DNA of 51,249 nt from Streptomyces bobili. Lineage in GTDB: Bacteria; Actinomycetota; Actinomycetes; Streptomycetales; Streptomycetaceae. Numbering within the stretch: position 1 is the stretch's first letter; every line of letters begins with the position of its first letter. The stretch is taken from NCBI RefSeq assembly GCF_002154575.1, contig NZ_MUBA01000043.1, forward strand, positions 1 to 51,249, given 5' to 3'. Below the pieces are notes generated by a model. That model did not search any database. It was not told the origin of the DNA and saw nothing but the letters and a program-made list of their open reading frames with translations. Below, piece by piece: positions 15,568 through 24,471 of the stretch. The position numbers and the translations under genes were made by a program.

Positions 15568-17577
15568 GTGCTCCTCCTCCCGGCCCTCGTCGCCCGGCCC
15601 ACTTGGTCTCTCTTCGCCGACGACGAGCTCGACCAGGTCTTCTACGCGGTCGCGTCGCTTCCCCGGCTCAGGCGGGATTCCGGTGGCGTCAGTGTGCTGT
15701 CACTGATGCGATATCGCTCCGCCGCCCCTGGTGGTTCCAGCGGCGGAATTATTGAATTGCAAACGGATCTGTCCCTGCGGCCGGAGGAGCAGACAGAGGC
15801 GATCACCGTCGCCCGGGCGAGCCGTGCAGGGGCGGTCGAACCTCGCATGGACCGTCCGCTCTGGCTGGACGGAACAGCGACGCTTTCCCTCCTCGGCTCC
15901 GCGGTGGACGGCGACGACGGGCCCGTGAAAGCGCAGCCGTCGCTGTCGGGGGCAAGTCCGGCGGCGTTCCAGGCGGCGTTGACGCCCGAGGCGACAACTG
16001 TGCAATGGGAAGCACTGCGTGAGGGAAAGCCCGCGCTTCAGGCCTCCTACCGGATGCACGCCATGGCCCGCATCCCTGACGGCAGGGTCCATGCCTACGC
16101 CCGCGGCACTGATGTCACCGCGCTGTGGGACCGGCTCAGTGCCGTCCCCGACGTGCGGGGCGCCCTCGTCGAGGCCTCCGCCGCCGGCGTAGAGGTCCTG
16201 GACTGGCCGGCGAACGGCGATCCGGAACTGTTGCGGACGTTCATCGACTGGGGATGGGACTGGCTCGCGCCCTGGCTGCCGCCGCACGGCACGCCGCCCG
16301 GTTCCGACATCGACGCGGAGTTCACCGGCTCCGCGGGGTTGCCGTGGCCCTTCGAGATCGGGGGCAGCCTGGACGCGCTGGAGTTGCCCCGTGACGAGGG
16401 ATGCTTCCTGTCGGTCGATCTGTCCGATCCGATCTTCCAGCAGCGACGCATGGTGACGCGGTGCAATGCCGACTTCTCCTCGGGCCGCATCGCGGCGGTC
16501 ACGGCCCGTGTCGACTACGGGGACCGCCACCACTCCGCCGTGTTCACCGACAACGAGACGGCCGACCGGTTCGTGTGTCCCGTCGACCCCGCCCTCGGCC
16601 GCACGGTCACGGTCCGGCCGGTGGTCTCCTTCGCGGCGTCGAGCGCTGTGATGGAACTGCCCGAGATACGAACCGACATGGAGAACGTGCTGATCAGCGT
16701 CGACACGGACGGCTGGTTGGTGATCGACCTGAGCGCGGCCTCGTTGGACTGGGCGACGGTCCGTCACGTAGAGGTGGGGCTCCGCTACGAGGACGCCGAA
16801 CGCGGTGTCGAACGGGTCGAGGACATCCTGAAGTTCGACGCCGCGCACCCTGCCCACCGCTATGAACGCGCCCTGTACGCACCGGTGACCAGGCCGTACG
16901 AGATACGGCTCTCCTACGATCTCACCGACGGGCGGACCACCGACGTCGACTGGGCGCCGGCCACGGACCGGACGGTCATCCTTCCGCCGCCCTCGGATGT
17001 CCGGCGGCCGGTACGACTGAGCGCGGCCGGGTGGCTCGACGGCATCACGGCCTTCCTCGTGGACCTGGAGAGCAACGACGGCTCCGGCCACACATCGGCC
17101 AACACCGTGCGGCTGACACCCGAGGCCGACACCGCGAACTGGCCGACCGGGTCCGCCGACACGGCCGCCTCGACTCTCAAGTACCGCGTGACGACCCTCT
17201 TCGCCGACGGACATTCCACCGTCGATGCCTGGAAGGAAGCACCCCACGGTGAGCGGCTGCACATCGGACCGGCGCCCGCCGCGGTCCTGGAGGTCACCGT
17301 GGTGGCCGACCTCGTCGACTTCTCGGTGGTCAAGCTGGTGAAGACGACCCTGAGCATACCGGGCTCCGCCGGGGAGACGGACACCCACGAGGTGATGTTC
17401 ACGCCCGAGCGACCCACCAGCGTCGGACTGCGGCTGCCCGTGTCGGACACGACCGCTGAGTCGCCGCACCGCTACACCGTCACCTCCACCTTCTACCTGC
17501 GCGACGGTGAGCGTCGCAGCACGCCAGAGACGCCTGGATCCGACCCGGTGATCGTTCTGCAGCTCCCTCCCGCGTGA
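15568..17577 (+). CDS. Large modular beta-rich protein D (five-member paralogous family)
   Basis: GTG start at 15568 with AGAGGTGG upstream, giving 669 aa; earlier in-frame starts lack a ribosome-binding site and family sequence. N-terminal domain with FADDELDQVFYAVASLP in the place of the DH-x-x-P motif, then QPSLSGASPAAFQAALTPEA. The junction is DLSDPIFQQRRMVTRCNADF. Four modules follow, with VEVGLRYEDAERG, YEIRLSYDLTDGRTT, LKYRVTTLFADGHST and YTVTSTFYLRDGERR. It is the shortest of the five and the first gene of the plus arm. No signal peptide or transmembrane helix. Confidence 0.85.
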   Translation: MLLLPALVARPTWSLFADDELDQVFYAVASLPRLRRDSGGVSVLSLMRYRSAAPGGSSGGIIELQTDLSLRPEEQTEAITVARASRAGAVEPRMDRPLWLDGTATLSLLGSAVDGDDGPVKAQPSLSGASPAAFQAALTPEATTVQWEALREGKPALQASYRMHAMARIPDGRVHAYARGTDVTALWDRLSAVPDVRGALVEASAAGVEVLDWPANGDPELLRTFIDWGWDWLAPWLPPHGTPPGSDIDAEFTGSAGLPWPFEIGGSLDALELPRDEGCFLSVDLSDPIFQQRRMVTRCNADFSSGRIAAVTARVDYGDRHHSAVFTDNETADRFVCPVDPALGRTVTVRPVVSFAASSAVMELPEIRTDMENVLISVDTDGWLVIDLSAASLDWATVRHVEVGLRYEDAERGVERVEDILKFDAAHPAHRYERALYAPVTRPYEIRLSYDLTDGRTTDVDWAPATDRTVILPPPSDVRRPVRLSAAGWLDGITAFLVDLESNDGSGHTSANTVRLTPEADTANWPTGSADTAASTLKYRVTTLFADGHSTVDAWKEAPHGERLHIGPAPAAVLEVTVVADLVDFSVVKLVKTTLSIPGSAGETDTHEVMFTPERPTSVGLRLPVSDTTAESPHRYTVTSTFYLRDGERRSTPETPGSDPVIVLQLPPA

Positions 17578-17597
17578 ACGGCTGTCAAGGAGACGTC

Positions 17598-19922
17598 ATG
17601 CTCAACCTGTTGAACAAGTTCGTGGTCCCCGACGTGGATCACGTGGACATCTACCAGGACGACGAGGACCCGCTTCAGTTCTGGATGGTTCCCCAGCCCG
17701 TCCGCCTCATGAACGGCCCGGACGGAGAACCGACGCTGACGATTCTCGCTTTCGCACGGGATCTGAGCCTGCTGGCCGGGATCGACAAGCCACTGCCCCC
17801 CGGTCAGACCGAGGGCGGGATTCTGAGCATGACGGTCGAGTCCACCGTGGACAATGCGGATCAGGACAAGATCGCCGCATATCTGCGCGGTCAGGTACTG
17901 TCCGGGGCAATGGACCTGGCACGCCCTGTCGCCGTCGGCGGACAGGTCGTGACGGAGTACCGGCAGGCCACGGGCGGCGACCCCAAACTCGCCTACCCCA
18001 CCTGGGTCGACGGTGAAGCGCAGTTCTACCTCCCGTCGGCGCTCGGCCCGACCTTCATCATGGGCGACGACGCCAAGACGAAGCCATCCCTCTCCGGCTC
18101 GAACGTGGCGAGCTTCACCATCGCCCTGGGGCAAGAAGGCATCCGGCTGTTCCGCGAGGGCGTCAAGTCGGGCAAGCTCGCCGCGCATGTGGCGTACTCC
18201 CTGAAGTTCGTCGCCAGGGTGCCGGCCATCACCGTCACCGTCTCGGGCGACGCGAACAACGTCTACGAGGAACTCAAGGAACACGCCCCCATCGTGGAAA
18301 CCCAGAATGGTGTCCCCGTGCGGACCTATCCGCAGGTGTCCAGCCTCAAGGAGCTCAAGAACATCGCGGGCAGCCTCGATGTGCAGTACACGAAATTCGA
18401 TTTCGCCGGCGGTGACGACAAGCTGCGCGAGCAACTGGAGGCTTTCGTCCTCGACATCACGCAGTCGTACGTGAAGAACATCTTCGCCCAGCCCGTCATC
18501 AACGGACAGCTCAACAAGGAGAAGCTGGGCACGGACCCGATGCAGAACTTCAAGCCGCCCGACGCACCCCCCACCGGAGGAAACCAACTCTGGCTGAAGG
18601 AGTTCAAGCAGACCGACATCCGCGAATTCGGGATGACCTTCCACGGCAGCCTGGCTCGGCCGTTCTCGGCGAACCCCAACGCGGCGCTGGTCGCCATGGT
18701 CACCAAGCCCCAACTGGAGAAGGCATTCACGACCGCGGACCTCAACACACCCATCTTCCACACGCTCCAGGTCCCGGTGCGGGTGACCGCCGACTTCGAG
18801 AAGGACCCCATCGCCGGGATCCAGGTGACGCTGGACTACCGCCAGACCGACGACCGTACCGGCGACGTCAAGGCGTTCTCGCAGACATACGACTTCGTGA
18901 AGGGCGACGAGACGTACTACTTCCGCACGACCCTCGCCAAGGACGCACAGGGAGCGCCGAAGGACACCTACAGCTACTCCAGCAGACTGCACTACAAGGC
19001 GGCGCAGCAGTCGACGGACATCGGCCCGCAGACCACGCGCGAGAAGAGCCTCATCATCGGGTACGACCGCCTCGGCTGCGTCGACGTCAAGGTGGTCTCG
19101 GGCACCGTGCCGTGGACGGCGGTGCAGTCCATCCAGGTCGACCTGAAGCTTCCCGGTGTGAACCTGCCCTCCGCGGCGCAGACCCTCGTGCTCACCGAGA
19201 CGGCGACGGAAGGGAGTTGGTTCAGCTACACCGGCGGGCAGAACTCACAGGAGTACGAGTATTCCTGCGAGTTCCTGCTCAAGAACGGCAGCAGGCTCGT
19301 CACCGGGCCGGAGCGCACCTCCACGGCCAAGCTGCTGATCGACGCCCCGTTCGAGGACCGCATGGCAGCGACCTTCGTACCTCAAGGGCTCTTTCCGCCG
19401 CTTCAGTCGATCGTGCTGTCCACCAAGTACGCCGACGAGGGTGCCGATTACCACACAGAGGGCACGCACGTGTTCGCCAACAACACGGATTCCTGGCGCT
19501 GGGAGGTCGACCTGCCCGACACGAAGAAGCGTGACTTCCAGTACAAAGCCGACATCACCTATGCCGACGGGACGACGGCACCCGGACAGTGGCAGGTCGG
19601 CCAGGAAGGCACCGTCCTCGTCGGTGAGGTCAAGAGCTCGCTGATGGAGGTGTCCGTGACCGCGGCGGCACTGGACATGAGCAAGTGGAAGCTCGTGGTG
19701 GTGAAACTGCGCTACGAGGACCCCGTCACGCACGACGTGCAGGACGAGACGTTCCAGCTGACCGCCGCCAACGCCGCGCAGAACCCGTCCTGGAAGGTGA
19801 CGCTGAAGGACCCCGCCGCCCAGAGCTACACCTACGAGGTCGAGGGATACGGCACCGACGGCACACGCAAGTCCGTGCCCGCCACCTCCACCAGCGACGA
19901 GCTGCTCGTCATCGAGCTCTGA
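17598..19922 (+). CDS. Large modular beta-rich protein E (five-member paralogous family)
   Basis: ATG at 17598 with AAGGAG six bases upstream; 774 aa. It starts MLNLLNKFVVPDVDHVDIY and shows QDDEDPLQFWMVPQP, the family signature. Core: KPSLSGSNVASFTIALGQEG and VAYSLKFVARVPAITVTV. A helical insert (EQLEAFVLDITQSYVKNIF) is followed by the junction LNTPIFHTLQVPVRVTADF and four modules, including LSTKYADEGADYHTEG, YKADITYADGTTAPG and VVVKLRYEDPVTHDVQ. It follows the preceding gene by 20 bp in the same operon. No export signal. Confidence 0.85.
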   Translation: MLNLLNKFVVPDVDHVDIYQDDEDPLQFWMVPQPVRLMNGPDGEPTLTILAFARDLSLLAGIDKPLPPGQTEGGILSMTVESTVDNADQDKIAAYLRGQVLSGAMDLARPVAVGGQVVTEYRQATGGDPKLAYPTWVDGEAQFYLPSALGPTFIMGDDAKTKPSLSGSNVASFTIALGQEGIRLFREGVKSGKLAAHVAYSLKFVARVPAITVTVSGDANNVYEELKEHAPIVETQNGVPVRTYPQVSSLKELKNIAGSLDVQYTKFDFAGGDDKLREQLEAFVLDITQSYVKNIFAQPVINGQLNKEKLGTDPMQNFKPPDAPPTGGNQLWLKEFKQTDIREFGMTFHGSLARPFSANPNAALVAMVTKPQLEKAFTTADLNTPIFHTLQVPVRVTADFEKDPIAGIQVTLDYRQTDDRTGDVKAFSQTYDFVKGDETYYFRTTLAKDAQGAPKDTYSYSSRLHYKAAQQSTDIGPQTTREKSLIIGYDRLGCVDVKVVSGTVPWTAVQSIQVDLKLPGVNLPSAAQTLVLTETATEGSWFSYTGGQNSQEYEYSCEFLLKNGSRLVTGPERTSTAKLLIDAPFEDRMAATFVPQGLFPPLQSIVLSTKYADEGADYHTEGTHVFANNTDSWRWEVDLPDTKKRDFQYKADITYADGTTAPGQWQVGQEGTVLVGEVKSSLMEVSVTAAALDMSKWKLVVVKLRYEDPVTHDVQDETFQLTAANAAQNPSWKVTLKDPAAQSYTYEVEGYGTDGTRKSVPATSTSDELLVIEL

Positions 19923-19953
19923 CGACGGCAGCGGGCACTGAAGGGGCGATGTC

Positions 19954-22230
19954 ATGACCGATGACCTCAACGTCTCCAACCTCCAGGCACTGGACCTGGA
20001 TCCCGGTCTGACGGACGCGGCGGCCGGACCGAACATGACCATGGCGGCAGTCACCTTCCAGCCGGGGCTCCTGGGCGATGTGATCGCCCACCAGGCGGAG
20101 CTCCCGGCGGACCGGATCCCCGTACTGGAGACCGCGCCCACCGAGTCCGGGGAGGTGCTCAGAAGCGCCGACGGAACGGAATGCTTCGTGCCCGTCGCCG
20201 TCCTGCCGACGCGGTCGAAACGGTCCAAGACACCCGCCGTGTTCCTGGAGGAGGACGACACCGGCCGATGGAGCCTGCTCGTGTGGATCGACCTGGTCCG
20301 GCCGGACGGCGCACCCCCCGAGGCGCAGCCGCTGCCGCTGAGCGGCCTCGCGGCCGTCCTCACGGCCACGGCACCCGAGACCAGCGCCGACTTCACCTCG
20401 GTGAGCGACCTGCCACCGCCCGAGGGTGTGGTGCGCCGCCTGGCGCTCGCCGTCACGGTGGACCCGTCCGTCATGGCCGACACCCTGCGCACCGACATGA
20501 ACGCGGCCGTCGTCGTGAGCGCAACGGTGTACTACCGCGACCAGAGCAGCTCCTCCCCCACCCCCGAGGAGGAGGAGCAGTTCCAGATCGCGCAGTTGTC
20601 CCGGCGTGAGACGCTCGACCAGTTCCGGGCGGGCGGCGGCACGGACGAACAGGCCTACCGGCTGGCCCAGACCCTGGACGAGCAGATCCACGCCTCCATG
20701 CTGGAACTGCTCCACGTCGACAACGCCTCGATGCTCCTGGGGCCCGGCGGCGGAGGGGTCCTGCTCCACCTGCCGCCGTCCGACAAGCCCAACCGGCCGA
20801 TCTACTACCACTGGAACTTCAAGAGCGGCGCGGACTCCCAGGAGGGTCTGGACCCGGACAACGTGTGGGTCGAGAGCGGAGCGGGCCTGTGGCTGGCGTC
20901 GCCGCTGCCCAACCAGTACTTCGTGATCCCGCACGAGTACCGGCTCGCCTTCGAAGTCGAGCGGGGCACCCCCGCCATGAGCGTGCTGCTCGTCCGAGAA
21001 GGCGGGGCCGACGGCGCAGACACCGCCGCGCAGACATGGAAGGTCCGCGTCCGCTTCAAGGTGGTGCCCTGGCTCGACCCGCGCGAACTCGAAAAGCTGC
21101 GCACGGTGATCGCCGAACTGGAAGGAGTGTCCTACCCGCAACTGGTGATGGGCGGATACGCCAAAGCCACGTTCGACCAGTCGTCCTGGCTGAAGGACCT
21201 CGGCGGCAGGGAACTGAGTTCGGACAGCGAGACCACGCAAGTGGACGCCCGCGGATTCGAGCTGGTGCTCGACTGCTCGATGGAGTTCTACACACTGCTG
21301 GCCCAGCTGCTCGCACCGCCCGCAGGAGCCGCCACCGGCGTCGACGGACGGGTGCTGCTCGACCTGCGGACCTCGCCGGACGAGGAGGCGCCTCTGGCGC
21401 GCAGGGAGATTCCGGTCCGCATACGACTGGACCGGCCGGACGACAGGTTCCTCACGACGGAGCAGATCACCGCCCCGTTCCCCGACCCCGCGACCTGGCC
21501 GCCGGGATGGACACCGCCCTTCTACGCCAAGGTGCGCAGCCCCGGCACTGTACGGGCGGATGTCACCGGGGTGACGGCGGCCCTGCTCGTCCTGGATCCG
21601 TTGACCGGTGTGCCCGTGGACCGCGCTGCCGCGGCAGCGACGCCCGCGGCCTTCTCCGTCGGCCTGCCGGATGCTCCCCCCGTGCAGCCGCCACCCGAAG
21701 CGGCGCCGGCCGGGGCTCCTCCCGCGTTCCAGCCGCCGGCCAATCCGCCGGTGGGCAAGGGGGAGGTACTGCTGAGACTGACCCAGAGCGAGCGCATCCC
21801 CGTCGATCCCCGACTGGTGAGCTCCCTGGCACTCGACTTCACCGGAGTGACCGTGCGCCTGGACCCCGCGGTGATGCTCGAACGGGTCCATCAACTCGGC
21901 ACGTCCACCGGCCTGCTGGCGCGGGTGGACGTCAGCAGTTACCAGCTCAAGCATCCGGAGAGCCTGCCGCCCGAACTCGCCGACGTGTTCGGCATCGACG
22001 TGGAGGTGAGGCGCGGCTCCGCCGACGCCGTGACGGTGAGCCTCAACCGCGACGCCCCCGAGGCGGGTCTCGACCTCCCCTTCGGCTTCTCCGACCTGGT
22101 GGCCGGGGTACGCCCGGACCAGCCGAAGTTCGAGTACCGGCGGCGCAACGTGGCGACCAAGGGAACAGGTCCGTACTCCGCCTGGGAATCCGTCGTGGGC
22201 AAGAGCCTGCATGTCACACCGGTCACCTGA
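19954..22230 (+). CDS. 758-aa partner protein of the modular locus, unrecognised
   Basis: ATG start 31 bp after the upstream stop, with AAGGGG in range. It lacks the DH-x-x-P opening and the D-x-P-x-F junction of the five paralogues, so it is a different type. It begins with an acidic segment, then a beta-rich domain (GRWSLLVWIDLVRPDGAP, VVVSATVYYRDQ), a helical part (QAYRLAQTLDEQIHASMLEL), and a middle domain with IYYHWNFKSGADSQEGLDPD. A Pro/Ala linker lies near residues 565-600, followed by a C-terminal beta domain ending PKFEYRRRNVATKGTGPYSA. No signal peptide. Third gene of the plus arm. It may bind or cap the modular proteins (inference). Confidence 0.8.
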   Translation: MTDDLNVSNLQALDLDPGLTDAAAGPNMTMAAVTFQPGLLGDVIAHQAELPADRIPVLETAPTESGEVLRSADGTECFVPVAVLPTRSKRSKTPAVFLEEDDTGRWSLLVWIDLVRPDGAPPEAQPLPLSGLAAVLTATAPETSADFTSVSDLPPPEGVVRRLALAVTVDPSVMADTLRTDMNAAVVVSATVYYRDQSSSSPTPEEEEQFQIAQLSRRETLDQFRAGGGTDEQAYRLAQTLDEQIHASMLELLHVDNASMLLGPGGGGVLLHLPPSDKPNRPIYYHWNFKSGADSQEGLDPDNVWVESGAGLWLASPLPNQYFVIPHEYRLAFEVERGTPAMSVLLVREGGADGADTAAQTWKVRVRFKVVPWLDPRELEKLRTVIAELEGVSYPQLVMGGYAKATFDQSSWLKDLGGRELSSDSETTQVDARGFELVLDCSMEFYTLLAQLLAPPAGAATGVDGRVLLDLRTSPDEEAPLARREIPVRIRLDRPDDRFLTTEQITAPFPDPATWPPGWTPPFYAKVRSPGTVRADVTGVTAALLVLDPLTGVPVDRAAAAATPAAFSVGLPDAPPVQPPPEAAPAGAPPAFQPPANPPVGKGEVLLRLTQSERIPVDPRLVSSLALDFTGVTVRLDPAVMLERVHQLGTSTGLLARVDVSSYQLKHPESLPPELADVFGIDVEVRRGSADAVTVSLNRDAPEAGLDLPFGFSDLVAGVRPDQPKFEYRRRNVATKGTGPYSAWESVVGKSLHVTPVT

Positions 22231-22263
22231 ACACACGAGAAGACGAGAGCGAGGCGGGACACC

Positions 22264-22412
22264 GTGCCCGAGACCGTGGTGCACACCGCTGTTCGACGAC
22301 GGTCGACCACGGCGACGAGATCCGGAAGGGCTCCTACCTCGCGACCGACGACGAGTGCTACGCCAACCATCTCGCGCTCATGTGGCCCGACACCCGCATG
22401 ACCGAGGCGTGA
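22264..22412 (+). pseudogene. Possible small gene with a frameshift
   Basis: A GTG at 22264 follows GAGGCGGG and starts VPETVVHTAV. That frame degenerates and stops at 22401. In another frame the 3' part reads as a convincing C-terminus (EIRKGSYLATDDECYANHLA then LMWPDTRMTEA) ending at 22412, but that frame has no start codon. A single-base indel between about 22285 and 22320 would join the two into a protein of about 48 residues. It is either a broken small gene or a sequencing indel. No family known. Confidence 0.35.
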
Positions 22413-22430
22413 CATCCCTGGGAGGGTGCC

Positions 22431-23315
22431 GTGACCAGGACATCAGCTCTGCTCATCGCCACGCTGACAGCCGGTGTGGCCTGCCTCGGCCTCACCCCCG
22501 CGGCAGCGGCACCGGCCTCGTACGATCCGGATGCCTGTGTCGAGGGATATGTCTGGAGGCTCACGTCGCCCGACGACCATGTCTGTGTGCCTCAGGCGGT
22601 CCAGGACCAGGCCGCGGCCGACAACAGCCAGGAGGATGCGCGGCGCAACCCCGAGGGCGGACCGTACGGACCGGCGACCTGTGTGCAGGGTTACGTCTGG
22701 CGGGAGGCGACCCCGGAGGACCTGGTGTGCGTCGTTCCCGAGACACGTACCACGACCGCCCAGGAGAACGCCGAGGCGCCGAACCGCTGGAAGGCCACGG
22801 TGCGTAAGGACGGATCCAACTCCCACCCGTTCCTCTACCCTGCCGAGTCGTACGCGATCACCATCGTGCCCGCGGGTCGCGGCGCGGAGGAACTGTCCGT
22901 GCTCGTGGTCGACGCCGAGGGCGCGGCGACGGGGAGCGGTACCGGAACGATGGTCGCGGACGATCAGGGCACGCAGAGCCAGCGATTCGAGTTCCGGCGG
23001 TCGGGCGGCGGAGTGGCGCTGTCCAACGCCTTCCGGATCGTGGACGGTTCAAAGGGGAGCTGTCTGACCGTGGCGGAGGACGGCAAGGGGAACGGCGCCA
23101 GGGTGGTCACGAGCCCGTGCGAGGGCGAAGCGAACCAGGTCTGGTCCCTGGCCGGCCGACGTGACGGTTCCTGGGACCTCCGCGCAGGTCACAGCGGCAA
23201 GTGCCTGACGGCACACAACCCGAGGCTGACGGCACCGTCCGCGGGAGCGTATCTGGAGCAATGGGACTGCCTCGGCGGTAAGAACCAGGCCTGGAGCCTC
23301 TCGCCCACGGACTGA
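22431..23315 (+). CDS. Secreted ricin-type lectin with duplicated Cys motif
   Basis: 294 aa, GTG start with GGGAGG upstream. Residues 1 to about 28 are a Sec signal peptide ending in AAAAP. Two copies of a short motif follow: CVEGYVWRLTSPDDHVCVP and CVQGYVWREATPEDLVCVV, each with a Cys pair that probably forms a disulfide. The C-terminal 110 residues form a ricin B-type beta-trefoil fragment with CLTVAEDGKGNGARV, NQVWSL, CLTAHNP and NQAWSL (the Q-x-W motifs). Likely role: binding carbohydrate outside the cell. It is the last plus-arm gene. Whether it is co-transcribed with the large proteins is uncertain. Confidence 0.8.
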   Translation: MTRTSALLIATLTAGVACLGLTPAAAAPASYDPDACVEGYVWRLTSPDDHVCVPQAVQDQAAADNSQEDARRNPEGGPYGPATCVQGYVWREATPEDLVCVVPETRTTTAQENAEAPNRWKATVRKDGSNSHPFLYPAESYAITIVPAGRGAEELSVLVVDAEGAATGSGTGTMVADDQGTQSQRFEFRRSGGGVALSNAFRIVDGSKGSCLTVAEDGKGNGARVVTSPCEGEANQVWSLAGRRDGSWDLRAGHSGKCLTAHNPRLTAPSAGAYLEQWDCLGGKNQAWSLSPTD

Positions 23316-23352
23316 CATGGCCCACGGACCGACGTCCACGGACCGACGGCGC

Positions 23353-24471
23353 CTACGGCCTGGCGTGCGGATCGCGCCTGCGTCGTGTCCAGAAAGGCCC
23401 GGTCCATCGGCCCTCCGCTCGATAGCAGGCAGTACGTGCCCGGAGGAACTCCGTGTGCACCGCGGTGGTGAGTTCCGCGTAACGGGTCAGGGCGTCCTCG
23501 TCGCCTTGGGCGTCGGCCGCCACCGCGGAACCGGCCGAGACGCCGGTCGCCAGTGCGGCGGTGATACCGCGCGCGGCCACGGGGTCGGTCGCTGTCGCCG
23601 CGTCGCCGACGGCAGCCCAGCCGGATCCGGCCGTGGGTGACGTGCACGAGGTACCGGCCCGCAGCACGGCGAGTCTTTGCGGCGGCCGGTTCCCGCGTAC
23701 GCACGTCCGGGTCCTGATCTGATGGGTGGCGGTGAGAGCTTCCCACCAGCCGGCCGGGTGGCGCAGACCCGTCGGTGCGACGAGATCCGCGTCCGTGACG
23801 GCCATGACGATGGTGCGTCCGCCGGGCAAGGGAGCGGTGTACCACCAACCGAAGGGGGCGGACTCCACGAGCGAGGTGCGTTCGGCGCCGCTGCCGGTGT
23901 CGCCCGCCGGCGTACGCCCGCAGAGCACGGCAGCGATCGCGACGAGGTGGTCGGTGGCCACGACGCGTGCCCCCAGCCTGCGGGCGACGCGGGCACTCGC
24001 CCCGGTGGCGTCGAGGAGGTAGCGCACGACGACCTCGGTGCCGGACATGGACACGCGCCACAGCTGCCCGACGCGGCTCACGGCGGTGACACTGCCGTCG
24101 TGGCGGCGCACCCCCGCCTCGCGGGCGGCGTCACGCAACGAGACGTCGAAAGCGCGCCGGTCGAGAAGCCAGCCCGGGCCGTAGGGGCCGCCGATGAAGT
24201 CTGACGCCGTGAGGGTGCTGTCTCCCCAGACGGAGCGGGTCCCGTACCACGGCTCGTGGCCGTGCGACGCGACCCTGTCCAGGATGCCGAGCCTGTCCAG
24301 CAGAGGCCGTGCGGTGGGTGCGAGGCTCTCTCCGACATGCCATTGGCGAGGGTGCGGCCGGTGCGCGAGGACGACGTCGGCACCGGTGGCCGCCAGGGTG
24401 AGGGCGGCGGCACAGCCGGCTGGACCGGCGCCGGCCACCAGAACGTCCGCGTAGTCGCCCCCACGCGTCAA
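23353..24471 (-). CDS. lodB: LodB-like FAD-dependent maturase/halogenase-family oxidoreductase
   Basis: The start is taken as TTG at 24471, which overlaps the lodA stop codon (ATTGA arrangement); the longer ORF lacks family sequence. The product is 372 aa. The N-terminus shows the Rossmann FAD motif DVLVAGAGPAGCAAALTLA (G-x-G-x-x-G), and VGESLAPTARPLLDRLG is the GES block of the tryptophan-halogenase-like flavoproteins to which LodB belongs. A second FAD-contacting block is WAAVGDAATATDPVAARGI (G-D-A). In studied systems LodB is needed to form the CTQ cofactor of LodA and does not halogenate. Adjacency to lodA supports that role here. Confidence 0.8.
   Translation of the reverse strand: MTRGGDYADVLVAGAGPAGCAAALTLAATGADVVLAHRPHPRQWHVGESLAPTARPLLDRLGILDRVASHGHEPWYGTRSVWGDSTLTASDFIGGPYGPGWLLDRRAFDVSLRDAAREAGVRRHDGSVTAVSRVGQLWRVSMSGTEVVVRYLLDATGASARVARRLGARVVATDHLVAIAAVLCGRTPAGDTGSGAERTSLVESAPFGWWYTAPLPGGRTIVMAVTDADLVAPTGLRHPAGWWEALTATHQIRTRTCVRGNRPPQRLAVLRAGTSCTSPTAGSGWAAVGDAATATDPVAARGITAALATGVSAGSAVAADAQGDEDALTRYAELTTAVHTEFLRARTACYRAEGRWTGPFWTRRRRDPHARP

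Noticed and set aside
7570..22230. Clostridial OrfX/P47-type toxin cluster
   Set aside because: The idea of several large beta-rich paralogues in one cluster is similar, but I could find no shared motif and no neurotoxin or NTNH gene, so I do not claim homology.
19909..22284. 791-aa minus-strand open frame
   Set aside because: Antisense shadow of the 758-aa partner gene, which has a proper ribosome-binding site and operon position.
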